Assembly (NCBI RefSeq): GCF_001650715.1
Contig: NZ_LWQT01000039.1
Location: 1 to 64,000, forward strand
From: Paramagnetospirillum marisnigri
GTDB lineage: Bacteria; Pseudomonadota; Alphaproteobacteria; Rhodospirillales; Magnetospirillaceae
Direction: 5' to 3'
DNA length: 64,000 nucleotides
Part shown: piece after piece, positions 28,163 through 36,468 of the stretch
Layout of the letters: every line of letters starts with the position of its first letter
Position numbering within the stretch: the stretch's first letter is position 1
The notes under the pieces: model-generated
Told to the model about the DNA's origin: nothing
Databases searched by the model: none
What the model saw: the letters and a program-made list of their open reading frames with translations, nothing else
Made by a program: the position numbers and the translations under genes

Positions 28163-30133
28163 ATGCCGCTTATCAACCACCCATTGTTGGGGCCGGGGCG
28201 CAATCAGGCACGCGGCAAGGTGGTCCCGGCCGAGGCCGCCGTGAGGCTGATCCGCGATGGCGATACCGTGGCCACTGGCGGTTTCGTCGGTATCGGTTTC
28301 GCCGAGGGCATCGCCACCGCGCTCGAGGAGCGGTTCCTGGAAAGCGGCGAACCGCGTGACCTGACCCTGGTCTATGCGGCGGGGCAGGGCGACGGCAAGG
28401 AGCGCGGGCTGAACCATCTGGGCCACGAAGGCCTGCTGCGGCGGGTGATCGGCGGCCATTGGGGACTGGTGCCCAAGGTTCAGAAACTGGCGGTGGACGG
28501 CAAGATCGACGCCTACAATCTGCCGCAAGGCGTGATCACCCATCTCTTCCGCGATATCGCCGCCCACAAGCCGGGCCATCTGTCGCGGGTGGGGCTGGGA
28601 ACCTTCGTCGATCCGCGCTTCGGCGGCGGCAAGATCAACGACCGCACCACCGAGGATCTGGTGCGGGTGATGGAAATCGATGGCGAGGAGTATCTGTTCT
28701 ACAAGACCTTTCCCATCAATGTGGCCATCGTGCGCGGCACCACCGCCGATCCCGACGGCAACATCACCATGGAGCGGGAGGCCCTGACCCTGGAGGCGCT
28801 GGCCATCGCCATGGCGGCGCGCAATTCCGGCGGGGTGGTCATCGTCCAGGTCGAACGTCTGGCCGAGCGCGGCAGCCTCAATCCGCGTCAGGTCAATATC
28901 CCCGGTATCCTGGTGGACTGCGTGGTGGTGGCCAGGCCCGAGCATCACTGGCAGACCTTCGCCGAGCCCTACAGCGCCGCCTTCAGTTCCGAATTGCGGG
29001 TGCCCATGACCTCGGTCCCGGCCATGGAGATGAGCGAGCGCAAGATCATCGCGCGCCGCGCCGCCATGGAGCTTGAGGTCAATGCCACCGTCAATCTGGG
29101 GATCGGCATGCCGGAAGGCGTGGCGGCTGTGGCGGCGGAGGAGAAGGTGATCGACCTGCTGACCCTGACCGCCGAACCCGGCGTGGTCGGCGGCATTCCG
29201 GCGGGCGGACTGAATTTCGGGGCGGCGGTCAACGCCCAGGCCATTATCGACCAGCCCTACCAGTTTGATTTCTATGATGGCGGTGGCCTCGACATCGCTT
29301 TTCTTGGCCTTGCCCAGGCGGATGCCGAAGGCAATCTGAATGTCAGCAAATTCGGTCCCCGGCTGGCGGGGGCGGGCGGTTTCATCAATATCAGCCAGAA
29401 CGCCAAGAAGGTGGTGTTCGTGGGCACCTTCACGGCGGGTGACCTGCAGGTGGCGGTGGCCAATGGCAGGCTCGCCATCGTCGCCGAGGGCAGCGCCGTC
29501 AAATTCGTCGAGCAGGTGCAGCACCGGACCTTTTCCGGGCCACTGGCCGCCAAGGCCGGCCGGCCGGTGCTGTTCATCACCGAACGATGTGTTTTTCGCC
29601 TGACTGGGGGCGGGCTGGAACTGGTGGAAGTTGCGCCCGGCATCGAGCCGGAACGCGATATCTTCCCCCATATGGCGTTCCGTCCCGCCATCAGCCCCCA
29701 ACTGGCCACCATGGACGAGCGCATCTTCCGTCCCGAGCCCATGGGGCTGCGGGACGACCTGCTCAGCGTGCCCATGGACAGCCGCTTCACCCTCGATCTG
29801 GAGCGCGGCATCTTCTTCATCAATTTCGAGCGCCTGACGGTGCGGACCTCGCGGGATGTGGAAGCCATCCGCCGCCAGGTGGAGGCCCGCCTGCGGCCGC
29901 TGGGCCACAAGGTCATGGCGGTGGTCAATTATGACGAATTCGTCCTGGCCCCCGAGGTGGAGGCCGAATACCTGGACATGGTCCGCGACGTGGTCGGGCG
30001 CTTCTACACCAGCGTCACCCGCTATACCACCAGCGCCTTCCTGCGCATGAAGCTGGGCGACGCCCTGGCCAGGCGCGGCCTGGCGCCGCATATTTTCGAG
30101 AACGCCGACCAGGCGGAACGGCATCTGGGTTAG
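28163..30133 (+). CDS. Acyl-CoA:acetate/3-ketoacid CoA-transferase (class I, fused subunits)
   Basis: A 656-residue CoA-transferase with both subunit-like halves in one chain. The N-terminal half starts with the [20 protein letters not shown]-type segment; the C-terminal half begins near residue 300 with [18 protein letters not shown] and contains the likely catalytic glutamate Glu338 in TAEPGVVGG, the residue that forms the glutamyl-CoA intermediate. Such enzymes move CoA between short-chain acyl-CoAs and acetate or similar acids. About 130 residues follow the usual end near 520; comparable longer forms exist, but the extra part is not assigned. I use the ATG at 28163 because it has GGGAGGA at proper spacing; the ATG at 28154 is too close. 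Its stop overlaps the convergent DUF190 gene. Confidence 0.93.
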   Translation: MPLINHPLLGPGRNQARGKVVPAEAAVRLIRDGDTVATGGFVGIGFAEGIATALEERFLESGEPRDLTLVYAAGQGDGKERGLNHLGHEGLLRRVIGGHWGLVPKVQKLAVDGKIDAYNLPQGVITHLFRDIAAHKPGHLSRVGLGTFVDPRFGGGKINDRTTEDLVRVMEIDGEEYLFYKTFPINVAIVRGTTADPDGNITMEREALTLEALAIAMAARNSGGVVIVQVERLAERGSLNPRQVNIPGILVDCVVVARPEHHWQTFAEPYSAAFSSELRVPMTSVPAMEMSERKIIARRAAMELEVNATVNLGIGMPEGVAAVAAEEKVIDLLTLTAEPGVVGGIPAGGLNFGAAVNAQAIIDQPYQFDFYDGGGLDIAFLGLAQADAEGNLNVSKFGPRLAGAGGFINISQNAKKVVFVGTFTAGDLQVAVANGRLAIVAEGSAVKFVEQVQHRTFSGPLAAKAGRPVLFITERCVFRLTGGGLELVEVAPGIEPERDIFPHMAFRPAISPQLATMDERIFRPEPMGLRDDLLSVPMDSRFTLDLERGIFFINFERLTVRTSRDVEAIRRQVEARLRPLGHKVMAVVNYDEFVLAPEVEAEYLDMVRDVVGRFYTSVTRYTTSAFLRMKLGDALARRGLAPHIFENADQAERHLG

Positions 30134-30462
30134 GGTCTGTTTCCCCGCACCACCCGCACCGTCTCCAGGGTGGCGAGCCCGTCGCCGATCATGGCGCGCA
30201 GTGTCGGCAGGAACGCATCGATGGCCTCGGGGCTGTCGATGATCTCGACCACGATGGGCAGATCATGGGACAGATCCAGAATCTTGGCGGTGTGGACCCG
30301 GCCCGAGGCGCCGAATCCCATGGGGCCGCGCAGGACCGTGGCGCCCGCCAGCCCGGCCTCGCGAGCCTTCAACACCAGTGCCTCGTAAAGTGGCTGGTGG
30401 CCGTGGCGGGACTGCTCGCCGATGAAGATGCGCAGCAATGTGGCGTCGGACAGATCCTTCAT
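30130..30462 (-). CDS. DUF190 family protein, probable fluoride-resistance accessory
   Basis: A 110-residue soluble protein of the DUF190 (PII-like fold) family: [17 protein letters not shown], then the characteristic [15 protein letters not shown] and [10 protein letters not shown] strings. DUF190 genes commonly sit next to crcB, as here: crcB ends only 10 bases upstream, same strand, one operon. A nucleotide- or anion-sensing regulatory role for CrcB is plausible but not shown by the sequence. The start at 30462 avoids an upstream extension that only repeats the crcB region in another frame. Confidence 0.9.
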   Translation of the reverse strand: MKDLSDATLLRIFIGEQSRHGHQPLYEALVLKAREAGLAGATVLRGPMGFGASGRVHTAKILDLSHDLPIVVEIIDSPEAIDAFLPTLRAMIGDGLATLETVRVVRGNRP

Positions 30463-30472
30463 GGTTTTCTCG

Positions 30473-30856
30473 CTAACGGTTGAGGGCGAGCCCACAGACA
30501 TGGCCCAGCCAGACCCCCAGCAGGCACAGGACCACCGACAGCACGATATTGGCTCCGGCCTGGATCCACTCGCCGTCCTGGGCCAGGACCAGGGTCTGAA
30601 GACTGAACGAGGAAAAGGTGGTGTAGCCGCCGCAAAGACCGAGCATGACGAACTGGCGCGTCTCGGCGGAAACCAGCAGGCGGCCATCGGGGTCCGTCAC
30701 CGTCCCGAACAGACCGATCACCAAGGATCCGCTGACATTGACCACCAGGGTTCCCCACGGAAATGTTTGACCGACCGATGCTGAAATGGCTTCCGACAGC
30801 CAGAAGCGCAGCGTTCCCCCGATGGCGCTTCCGATGGCGACGAGCAGATAGGCCAT
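30473..30856 (-). CDS. crcB: Fluoride ion channel Fluc
   Basis: A 127-residue four-helix membrane protein of the Fluc/CrcB family, a dual-topology dimeric fluoride channel that removes cytoplasmic fluoride. Family signatures are visible: GSAIGGTLRFWLSE in the first helix, WGTLVVNVSGSLVIG with the conserved Asn, and CGGYTTFSSFSLQ with the Phe-box and the Gly-Gly-Tyr-Thr-Thr break. Only one crcB is seen here, consistent with a homodimer. It heads a two-gene operon with DUF190 and is preceded by a candidate fluoride riboswitch. Confidence 0.96.
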   Translation of the reverse strand: MAYLLVAIGSAIGGTLRFWLSEAISASVGQTFPWGTLVVNVSGSLVIGLFGTVTDPDGRLLVSAETRQFVMLGLCGGYTTFSSFSLQTLVLAQDGEWIQAGANIVLSVVLCLLGVWLGHVCGLALNR

Positions 30857-30896
30857 GCCGTTAGGTCTTCGATCCGATCACGGGCGGGAACCCAAG

Positions 30897-30959
30897 GCGG
30901 ACGTCATGCGAGCCGCTCCTGGAAACCGGCTTCGGAGGCTATGCCCATCGCTGTTCCGG
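30897..30959 (-). ncRNA. Candidate fluoride (crcB-motif) riboswitch
   Basis: On the minus strand, about 40 bases before the crcB ATG, the sequence holds in order GCGATGGGCATAGCCTCC, then GAAGCCGG...CGGCT (a short hairpin) and CGCATGACGTCCG. This matches the order of conserved blocks of the fluoride riboswitch (GATGGCAT, CC-rich closing strand, ACCG-type stem, GGCTGATGAC-CC) with small deviations. The downstream gene is exactly the expected one. Assigned by eye, without a covariance-model search. Confidence 0.6.
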
Positions 30960-31259
30960 GTCAATGGGCGGGAGGAGAGGGGTGGGAGACGATGTGGGTC
31001 TTGACCTCGGCCCCTCCATCATGAACATGTATATTTACATTCTGTTTAATCGCGCCGGAATTGATATTTATACTTCTGAAGTAGTATATCCTAAGTCAAA
31101 AGGGGTAGTGGTGGAGACGCGTGGTTCTAGTCTGTGGGCGAGAGTCTGGGAAGACGCACACACTCACCGCGTCGGATTGGGGGAAGGTTCGGTTATGAAT
31201 TCTTGTTTCCGGTTCGGGGGAACCTGGACGAATTTGGCCGCGGAAGCCGGGAATGGCTT
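30960..31259. other. Gene-free stretch with an A/T-rich island
   Basis: About 300 bases without a convincing gene. 31015-31100 is markedly A/T-rich for this genome (ATGTATATTTACATTCTG, GATATTTATACTTCTGAAGTA) and includes the palindrome ACTTCTGAAGT. It may be the original promoter of the PAS kinase at 31608, now separated from it by the inserted repeat element. Open frames here show no protein features. Confidence 0.4.
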
Positions 31260-31603
31260 CTAGGTCCTGTACCCATAAACGTCACGGATGCGGTGCCGCC
31301 CCGCAGGGGCAAACGACGCCCGCAGGGCGGCCCCGAGCAATGCGAGGGGCGGGCGAAGCCCGCAGTGCGAGGGATTTTGGTGGCCGGGCAGGCGCTTGGC
31401 GCGCCGTGGACCGGCCGTCCACAAGCGACGAGCAACGAACCCGGCCGCTAAAAGGCCCGCGTCCCTTCGGGCTGCGGAGAAAATGGCGGGCTGGTGCGTC
31501 GAAACGCTCGTCCATAGCCCCACTATGCCCATCGCGTTTCTCCTGCCATTCCGCCATTTTCTCCAGCAGCGCCTCTCGCGAGGTTTATGAGTACAGGACC
31601 TAG
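31260..31603. mobile_element. 344-bp MITE-like element with 21-bp inverted ends
   Basis: The ends CTAGGTCCTGTACCCATAAAC (31260-31280) and its inverted copy at 31583-31603 match at 20 of 21 positions. CTAG at both outer edges may be the target duplication, in line with the YTAR target preference of IS5-type elements. The interior has no transposase; it contains a long internal hairpin (GGAGAAAATGGCGG 31476-31489 with its complement at 31551-31564, nested GAAACGC/GCGTTTC and CATAG/CTATG stems) and GC-rich repeats. I read it as a non-autonomous element probably moved by an IS5-family transposase elsewhere. Confidence 0.75.
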
Positions 31604-31607
31604 GGCC

Positions 31608-34307
31608 ATGGGCATGTTTCATTGGCTGCGCCGGTTGATGCCACTTCCGATTGTCGCGAAGCGGAACAGTGATGACCGTCATCGCGGACTGTTCACCGGC
31701 TCCAAGGTCGCCATGCTGCTGATCGACCCGGAGGATGGCGTCATTGTCGACGCCAATCCGGCGGCGGCGGCTTTCTATGGCTGGAGCCTGGACCAACTGG
31801 TCGGCATGCGGATCACCGATATCAACACCGCCGACCCGGCAGAGGTGGCGGCCGAGATGGCGCGGGCCCGTTCCGAGAGCCGCAACCATTTCTTTTTCCA
31901 CCATCGTCTGGCCAGTGGCGAAATCCGCGATGTCGAGGTGCATTCGGGTCCGGTGGTCCATGAGGGGCGGATGGTGTTGCTGTCCCTGGTCCACGATGTG
32001 ACCGATCGCATCCGTCTGGAGCGCGAGCGCCAAAGGCTGGCCATGGCGGTGGAACAGAGCCCGGCCTCCATCGTCATTACCATGCCCGATGGCTCCATCG
32101 ACTATGTGAACGAGGCTTTCAGCCGCGTCACCGGCTATTCCCGCGACGAGGTGATCGGCCAGAACCCCCGTATCCTGAAGTCGGGCGATACCACGGAAGA
32201 GGAATACAGGGCCATCTGGGCGGAATTGACCGCCGGGCGGCCATGGTCCGGCACGTTCCATAATCGGCGCAAGAACGGTGATCTGTACTGGGAACATGCC
32301 CGGATATTTCCGATCCTCGGGGCTGACGGCGTCATTTCCCATTATGTCGGCATCAAGGAGGACATCACCCAGCGCAAGCTGGACGAACAGATGATCCAGG
32401 GCTTGAATCTTCGATATCAAGGGGTGCTCTCGGCGGCGTCCGAAGTGGCGATCATCGCGACCGATTCCCGGGGCGTGATCACCGTGTTCAATCGTGGTGC
32501 CGAGAAGATGCTGGGCTACGCCGCCGAAGAGATGGTGGGCAGGCTCACTCCCGCCAGCTTCCACCTTGCCGAGGAAGTGAGCGAACGATCCGCCGAGCTC
32601 TCCCTGGAACTGAACCAGCCGGTGGAGGGCTTCCAGACCTTTGTCGCCATCGCCGAACGCTGCGGCAGCGAGAAGCGGGAATGGACCTATCGGCGCAAGG
32701 ATGGCGAACTGATCATCGTGTCGCTGGTGGTGACGCCGGTGCGTTCGGCCGCCAACGAGATCACCGGCTATCTCGGCGTGGCGGTGGATGTCACGGAGCG
32801 CCGCGCCGCCGAACGCCGTTTGCGCGAGAGCGAGGAGCGGTTCCGCACCCTGGTGGAGGGGACCACCGACTGGGTGTGGGAAACCGACGACCAGCATCGC
32901 TTCAACTGGTTCTCGCCGTCCTTCAGGACCATCCTGTGCTCCGGCTACGACCATCTGCTGGGGCGGCGGCGCTGGGACGTGGCCTCCGAGCGCTACGAAA
33001 TCGATCCCCGGGTCTGGCAGGCCCATATCGAGGATCTGTCCGCCCATCGCAGCTTCCGCGATTTCCGCTATTGGCTCCGTCTCGACAATGGCGAGGCCAA
33101 ATGGGTCAGCGTCAGTGGTTCTCCGCGTTTCGGCGATGACGGGGGTTTCCTCGGCTATCGCGGCAGCGGCACCGATATCACCTTCGAGGCGGCGGCGACC
33201 TTGCGTCTCAAGATGCTGTCCACGGTGGTGGAGCAATCGCCAGTCTCGGTGGTGATCACCGATCCCGATGGCTTGATGGAGTATGTGAACGCCCATTTCA
33301 CCGCGGTCACCGGCTATGGCTCCACCGAAGTCATCGGCCGATATGCGTCCCTGGTCGCTTCCGGCGAGACGTCGCCGGAAGTCTATGAAGACATGTGGAA
33401 GACCATATCCGATGGCCGGCAATGGCGTGGCGAGGTCAAGAACCGCAAGAAGAACGGCGAGACCCATTGGGAAGTGCTGGCCATTTCCCCCATTTTCAAT
33501 GATGAGCACCAGTTGGTGCATTACGTCGGAATCAAGGAAGACATCACCTATCGCAAGGAAGCCGAAAGCCGCATTTCCGAGGCCAACCGCGAACTGAGCC
33601 AGCAGGCCGCGCGCTTGCAGGCGGTCAATGCCGAGCTGGAGCAGTTCGCCTATGTGGCGTCCCACGATCTGCGCCAGCCCTTGCGCATGGTCAGCAGCTA
33701 CCTCACCCTGATCGAGCGGCGGCTGGGTAACGCCATGACCGAGGAACTGAAATCGTTCTTCGATTTCGCCGTTGGCGGGGCGCGCCGCATGGACCGCCTG
33801 ATCCTGGATCTGCTGGACTATTCCCGCACCGGGCGACGCGCCAATCCCATGGAGCCCGTGGACCTGGCGGCGGCGGCGGACGAGGCGCTGGGCAATCTCA
33901 AGGTCGCCGTGGCCGAGACGGAGGCCACCATTGAGCTGGTTGATCCCTTGCCGTCGGTGACAGGGGACGGCATGGAACTGACGCGCCTGTTCCAGAACTT
34001 GATCGGCAATGCCATCAAGTACCGTTCACCCGACCGTCGGCCGGTGGTGCGGATCGGCTGCCGGGGCGACCAGCAGGAATGGACCATTTCCGTGACCGAC
34101 AACGGCATCGGCATCCGGCCGCAGGACCATGACCGGGCCTTCATGATCTTCCAGCGCCTGGTTGCCCAGGATGCCTATGAAGGGACCGGAATCGGCCTTG
34201 CCGTTTGCCGCAAGATCGTTGAGAACCACGGCGGCCGCATCTGGATCGAGGATGTCCCGGACGGCGGCAGCCGCTTCTGCTTTACCTTGCCCCGCGCCAA
34301 GGCTTGA
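31608..34307 (+). CDS. Multi-PAS sensor histidine kinase
   Basis: An 899-residue soluble kinase with about five consecutive PAS/PAC modules (roughly residues 40-655; repeated SPASIVITMPDGSIDYVN- and GVKEDIT-like motifs), a short coiled coil, a HisKA domain of the phytochrome-associated type (YVASHDLRQPLRMVSSYL, phosphoacceptor His) and a HATPase domain (NLIGNAIKYRS, DNGIGI, GTGIGLAVCRKIVENHGG). No membrane segment. The exact start is uncertain: ATG at 31608 or 31614 lies right outside an inserted repeat element, while the ATG at 31587 lies inside its terminal repeat; no good Shine-Dalgarno precedes any of them. Transcription probably depends on the element or on the A/T-rich island beyond it. 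No response-regulator gene is directly coupled; a lone receiver is encoded 650 bases downstream on the opposite strand. Confidence 0.92.
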   Translation: MGMFHWLRRLMPLPIVAKRNSDDRHRGLFTGSKVAMLLIDPEDGVIVDANPAAAAFYGWSLDQLVGMRITDINTADPAEVAAEMARARSESRNHFFFHHRLASGEIRDVEVHSGPVVHEGRMVLLSLVHDVTDRIRLERERQRLAMAVEQSPASIVITMPDGSIDYVNEAFSRVTGYSRDEVIGQNPRILKSGDTTEEEYRAIWAELTAGRPWSGTFHNRRKNGDLYWEHARIFPILGADGVISHYVGIKEDITQRKLDEQMIQGLNLRYQGVLSAASEVAIIATDSRGVITVFNRGAEKMLGYAAEEMVGRLTPASFHLAEEVSERSAELSLELNQPVEGFQTFVAIAERCGSEKREWTYRRKDGELIIVSLVVTPVRSAANEITGYLGVAVDVTERRAAERRLRESEERFRTLVEGTTDWVWETDDQHRFNWFSPSFRTILCSGYDHLLGRRRWDVASERYEIDPRVWQAHIEDLSAHRSFRDFRYWLRLDNGEAKWVSVSGSPRFGDDGGFLGYRGSGTDITFEAAATLRLKMLSTVVEQSPVSVVITDPDGLMEYVNAHFTAVTGYGSTEVIGRYASLVASGETSPEVYEDMWKTISDGRQWRGEVKNRKKNGETHWEVLAISPIFNDEHQLVHYVGIKEDITYRKEAESRISEANRELSQQAARLQAVNAELEQFAYVASHDLRQPLRMVSSYLTLIERRLGNAMTEELKSFFDFAVGGARRMDRLILDLLDYSRTGRRANPMEPVDLAAAADEALGNLKVAVAETEATIELVDPLPSVTGDGMELTRLFQNLIGNAIKYRSPDRRPVVRIGCRGDQQEWTISVTDNGIGIRPQDHDRAFMIFQRLVAQDAYEGTGIGLAVCRKIVENHGGRIWIEDVPDGGSRFCFTLPRAKA

Positions 34308-34351
34308 TCTCGTCCCTGTCACTGCCAACATAGCGGTGACAGGAGGGCGTC

Positions 34352-34951
34352 ATGCATCGAATCATGTCCCATAATCCCGTGGCATCGCTGATCGCCTCGG
34401 TTCTGGCGGTGATCGGGCTTTCCACCAGTGCCCAGGCGGGCAAGGCCGGACGGCTGGACTGGTCGTCGGTGCCGCTGCCGGCCATCGGCGGCGGCAGTCA
34501 CGATCCGGCTCAGTTCAAGGGGCAGGTGGTGCTGGTGGTGAACACCGCCTCGCAATGCGGTTTCACCCCCCAGTACGAAGGGCTGGAGTCCCTGTGGCGC
34601 GACTATCGCGGCCGGGGGCTGGTGGTCTTGGGGGTGCCGTCCAACGACTTCGGTGCCCAGGAACCAGGAGCCAATGCAGAGGTCGAATCCTTCTGCCGGA
34701 TCAATTACGGCGTCGATTTTCCGCTGCTGGAAAAGCAGGTCGTCACCGGATCGGCGGCCCATCCGCTGTATCGCTGGGCCGCCGACCAGACCGGCCCGCT
34801 GGGGCTGCCGCGCTGGAATTTCCACAAACTGCTGGTGGGGCGTGATGGCCGCCTGGTGGACTGGTTCGCCAGTACCACCGCTCCCGATGCCGCCCGTCTG
34901 CGGGCCGCCCTCGACAAGGCTCTGGCCGAGCCCGCCCCAGGCGGGTCCTGA
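34352..34951 (+). CDS. Exported glutathione peroxidase-family protein
   Basis: A 199-residue thiol peroxidase. Residues 1-29 form a Sec-type signal peptide (ASLIASVLAVIGLSTSAQA), so the enzyme acts in the periplasm, unlike most bacterial members of this family. The catalytic tetrad is present: Cys69 in NTASQCGFTP, Gln103 in FGAQEPG, Trp155 and Asn156 in RWNFHKLL. Cys replaces the selenocysteine of animal enzymes, and such proteins often use thioredoxin-like donors; the periplasmic donor is unknown. ACAGGAGGG before the ATG is a strong Shine-Dalgarno. It follows the PAS kinase after 44 bases and might share its transcript. Confidence 0.93.
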   Translation: MHRIMSHNPVASLIASVLAVIGLSTSAQAGKAGRLDWSSVPLPAIGGGSHDPAQFKGQVVLVVNTASQCGFTPQYEGLESLWRDYRGRGLVVLGVPSNDFGAQEPGANAEVESFCRINYGVDFPLLEKQVVTGSAAHPLYRWAADQTGPLGLPRWNFHKLLVGRDGRLVDWFASTTAPDAARLRAALDKALAEPAPGGS

Positions 34952-34953
34952 CC

Positions 34954-35358
34954 CTATTGCGCGGCGACGTGGCTGGCGGCGTAGTGGCCGACCATGCGCA
35001 ACAGATCGTCTCGATCACAGGGTTTGGTCAGATAGGCGTCGGCACCGATCTCATAGGCCATGGCCCGATCGGACTCGTCGCTGCTGCCGGTCAGCATGAT
35101 GATGGACACGGAAAAGCCGAAGCGTCCGCGCACATCCTCGGCAAGGCACAGCCCATCCTCGCCCGGCATGTTGATATCCAGCAGCACCACATGGGGCGAG
35201 ACCCGCGCCATGGCCGCGCGCATCTCGGCCCCCCCGCAGCAGGCGATCACGTTATAGCCGTGCCGCTGCAGGATGCTTGCGATGATGGTGCGGGTGGTGG
35301 CGTCGTCATCGACGGCAATGATCCAGGGCGCGGTGGGATCGGGAGAGGCTGGCATCAT
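34954..35358 (-). CDS. Single-domain response regulator receiver
   Basis: A 134-residue CheY-like protein with no output domain. Phosphorylation residues are present: acidic cluster AVDDDATT, phospho-Asp in LLDINMPGEDG, Thr in MLTGSSD and Lys in YLTKPCD. The start is one of two adjacent ATGs at 35358/35355; a longer frame to 35418 is less likely. It converges with the glutathione peroxidase gene, ending 3 bases from it. It could receive phosphate from the orphan multi-PAS kinase nearby, by proximity only. Confidence 0.9.
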   Translation of the reverse strand: MMPASPDPTAPWIIAVDDDATTRTIIASILQRHGYNVIACCGGAEMRAAMARVSPHVVLLDINMPGEDGLCLAEDVRGRFGFSVSIIMLTGSSDESDRAMAYEIGADAYLTKPCDRDDLLRMVGHYAASHVAAQ

Positions 35359-35790
35359 GGTGCATCGGGTCCGGCGGACGATTAAGGCCTTGGGCTTAGG
35401 CGGATCGGATAGTATCAAGAAGGGGAGTGAGGTTGGTAGCGGTTTCGGGCATGGCTGCCCCGCCCCGATGCGGACAAAGCTTCATTACCAAAGATTAATC
35501 GCCGCGAAATGCTGCCGTAACCTCGTTTCGGGCATTGTCTGGTCATAGGGTTGGAGACGGCACATCGGCAGCAAGGTTGCGCTCCCTGTCGAAGTCTCTC
35601 CGGTCCAGGCGGATTTGAACTCCCCGCCGCACGGTAGCCTGTCCGCTCCCCCCTCGGGCAGGAATGACCCCCACGACGGACGCGATCCCCCTCGCGGACG
35701 AACACCGGAAAAAAGGCCCCCGCGTCTCCCCCCCCTGGCGCGGGGGCTTTTCCGTTGATATGGTCCGGGACATCAAGAGACAAGGTTTCT
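35359..35790. other. 432-base region with possible structured RNA
   Basis: No gene is recognised between the divergent receiver and OmpR-type genes. The right half (about 35545-35755) is GC-rich with long-range complementarity (GTCCGC at about 35640 with GCGGAC at about 35694) and ends in a strong terminator-like hairpin (35717-35752) that lies before, not after, the OmpR gene. This layout fits a small RNA or an attenuated leader on the plus strand. I could not match it to 6S, SRP or tmRNA. Confidence 0.35.
35712..35753 (+). terminator. Terminator-like hairpin ahead of the OmpR-type gene
   Basis: GCCCCCGCG pairs with CGCGGGGGC around a C-rich loop, flanked by AAAAAAGG and CTTTTCC, so it could terminate in either direction. 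It lies only about 40 bases before the start of the response-regulator gene. Confidence 0.6.
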
Positions 35791-36468
35791 ATGCGCATCC
35801 TGCTGATTGAAGACGATAGCGAAGCCGCCGCCTACATGGTCAAGGGCCTGCGCGAGGCAGGCCATGTGATCGACCATGCCGCCACCGGCACCGATGGGCT
35901 GTTCCTCGCCACCTCGGAACGCTGGGACGCCATGATCATCGACCGCATGCTGCCGGGGCTGGACGGGCTGGCCATCATCCAGGCCATCCGCGCCGCAGGG
36001 AATACCACGCCGGTGCTGGTGCTCTCGGCCCTGGGCAAGGTGGACGACCGGGTTCGCGGGCTGAAGGCGGGGGGCGACGACTATCTGGTGAAGCCCTATG
36101 CCTTCGCCGAGTTGCTGGCCCGGATCGAGGCTCTTTCGCGCCGGGTTTCGGCGGTTCAGCCGGAAACCCGGCTCAAGGTCGAGGATCTGGAAATGGATCT
36201 GCTGGCCCGGTCGGTGACCCGCGGCGGTCATGTCGTGGACCTGCAGCCCCGTGAATTCCGCCTTCTGGAATACCTGATGCGCCATGCCGGTCAGGTGGTG
36301 ACCCGGACCATGCTGTTGGAAAATGTCTGGGAGTATCATTTCGATCCCCAGACCAACCTGATCGACGTTCATATCTCGCGCCTGCGCCAGAAGGTGGACA
36401 AGGACTTCGACCCGCCGCTGATCCAGACGGTGCGCGGCGCGGGATATACCCTTCGTGCGGCCCGCTAA
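35791..36468 (+). CDS. OmpR/PhoB-family response regulator
   Basis: A 225-residue two-domain regulator: receiver domain (about 1-115; acidic EDD at 7-9, phospho-Asp51 in IIDRMLPGLDG, Lys in YLVKPYAF) and a winged-helix DNA-binding domain (about 125-222, VDLQPREFRLLEYLMRHAGQ, HISRLRQKVD, VRGAGYTL). The start MRILLIEDD at 35791 is preferred over the longer frame at 35755. It overlaps the following sensor kinase gene by 14 bases, making a cognate two-component pair. A terminator-like hairpin sits just upstream. Targets and signal cannot be inferred. Confidence 0.96.
   Translation: MRILLIEDDSEAAAYMVKGLREAGHVIDHAATGTDGLFLATSERWDAMIIDRMLPGLDGLAIIQAIRAAGNTTPVLVLSALGKVDDRVRGLKAGGDDYLVKPYAFAELLARIEALSRRVSAVQPETRLKVEDLEMDLLARSVTRGGHVVDLQPREFRLLEYLMRHAGQVVTRTMLLENVWEYHFDPQTNLIDVHISRLRQKVDKDFDPPLIQTVRGAGYTLRAAR

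Noticed and set aside
31282-31557. Possible small gene inside the 344-bp repeat element
   Set aside because: The 91-codon frame reads through hairpins and resembles no protein I know; such frames recur with repeat copies.
31260-33665. Minus-strand frame of 801 codons opposite the PAS kinase
   Set aside because: The plus strand has full kinase motifs. The frame starts or ends inside the repeat element and shows no domain.
35545-35755. 6S RNA, SRP RNA or tmRNA assignment
   Set aside because: None of the conserved cores (SRP GGAAG tetraloop region, tmRNA tag frame, 6S bubble) could be recognised on either strand, so only a generic candidate is reported.
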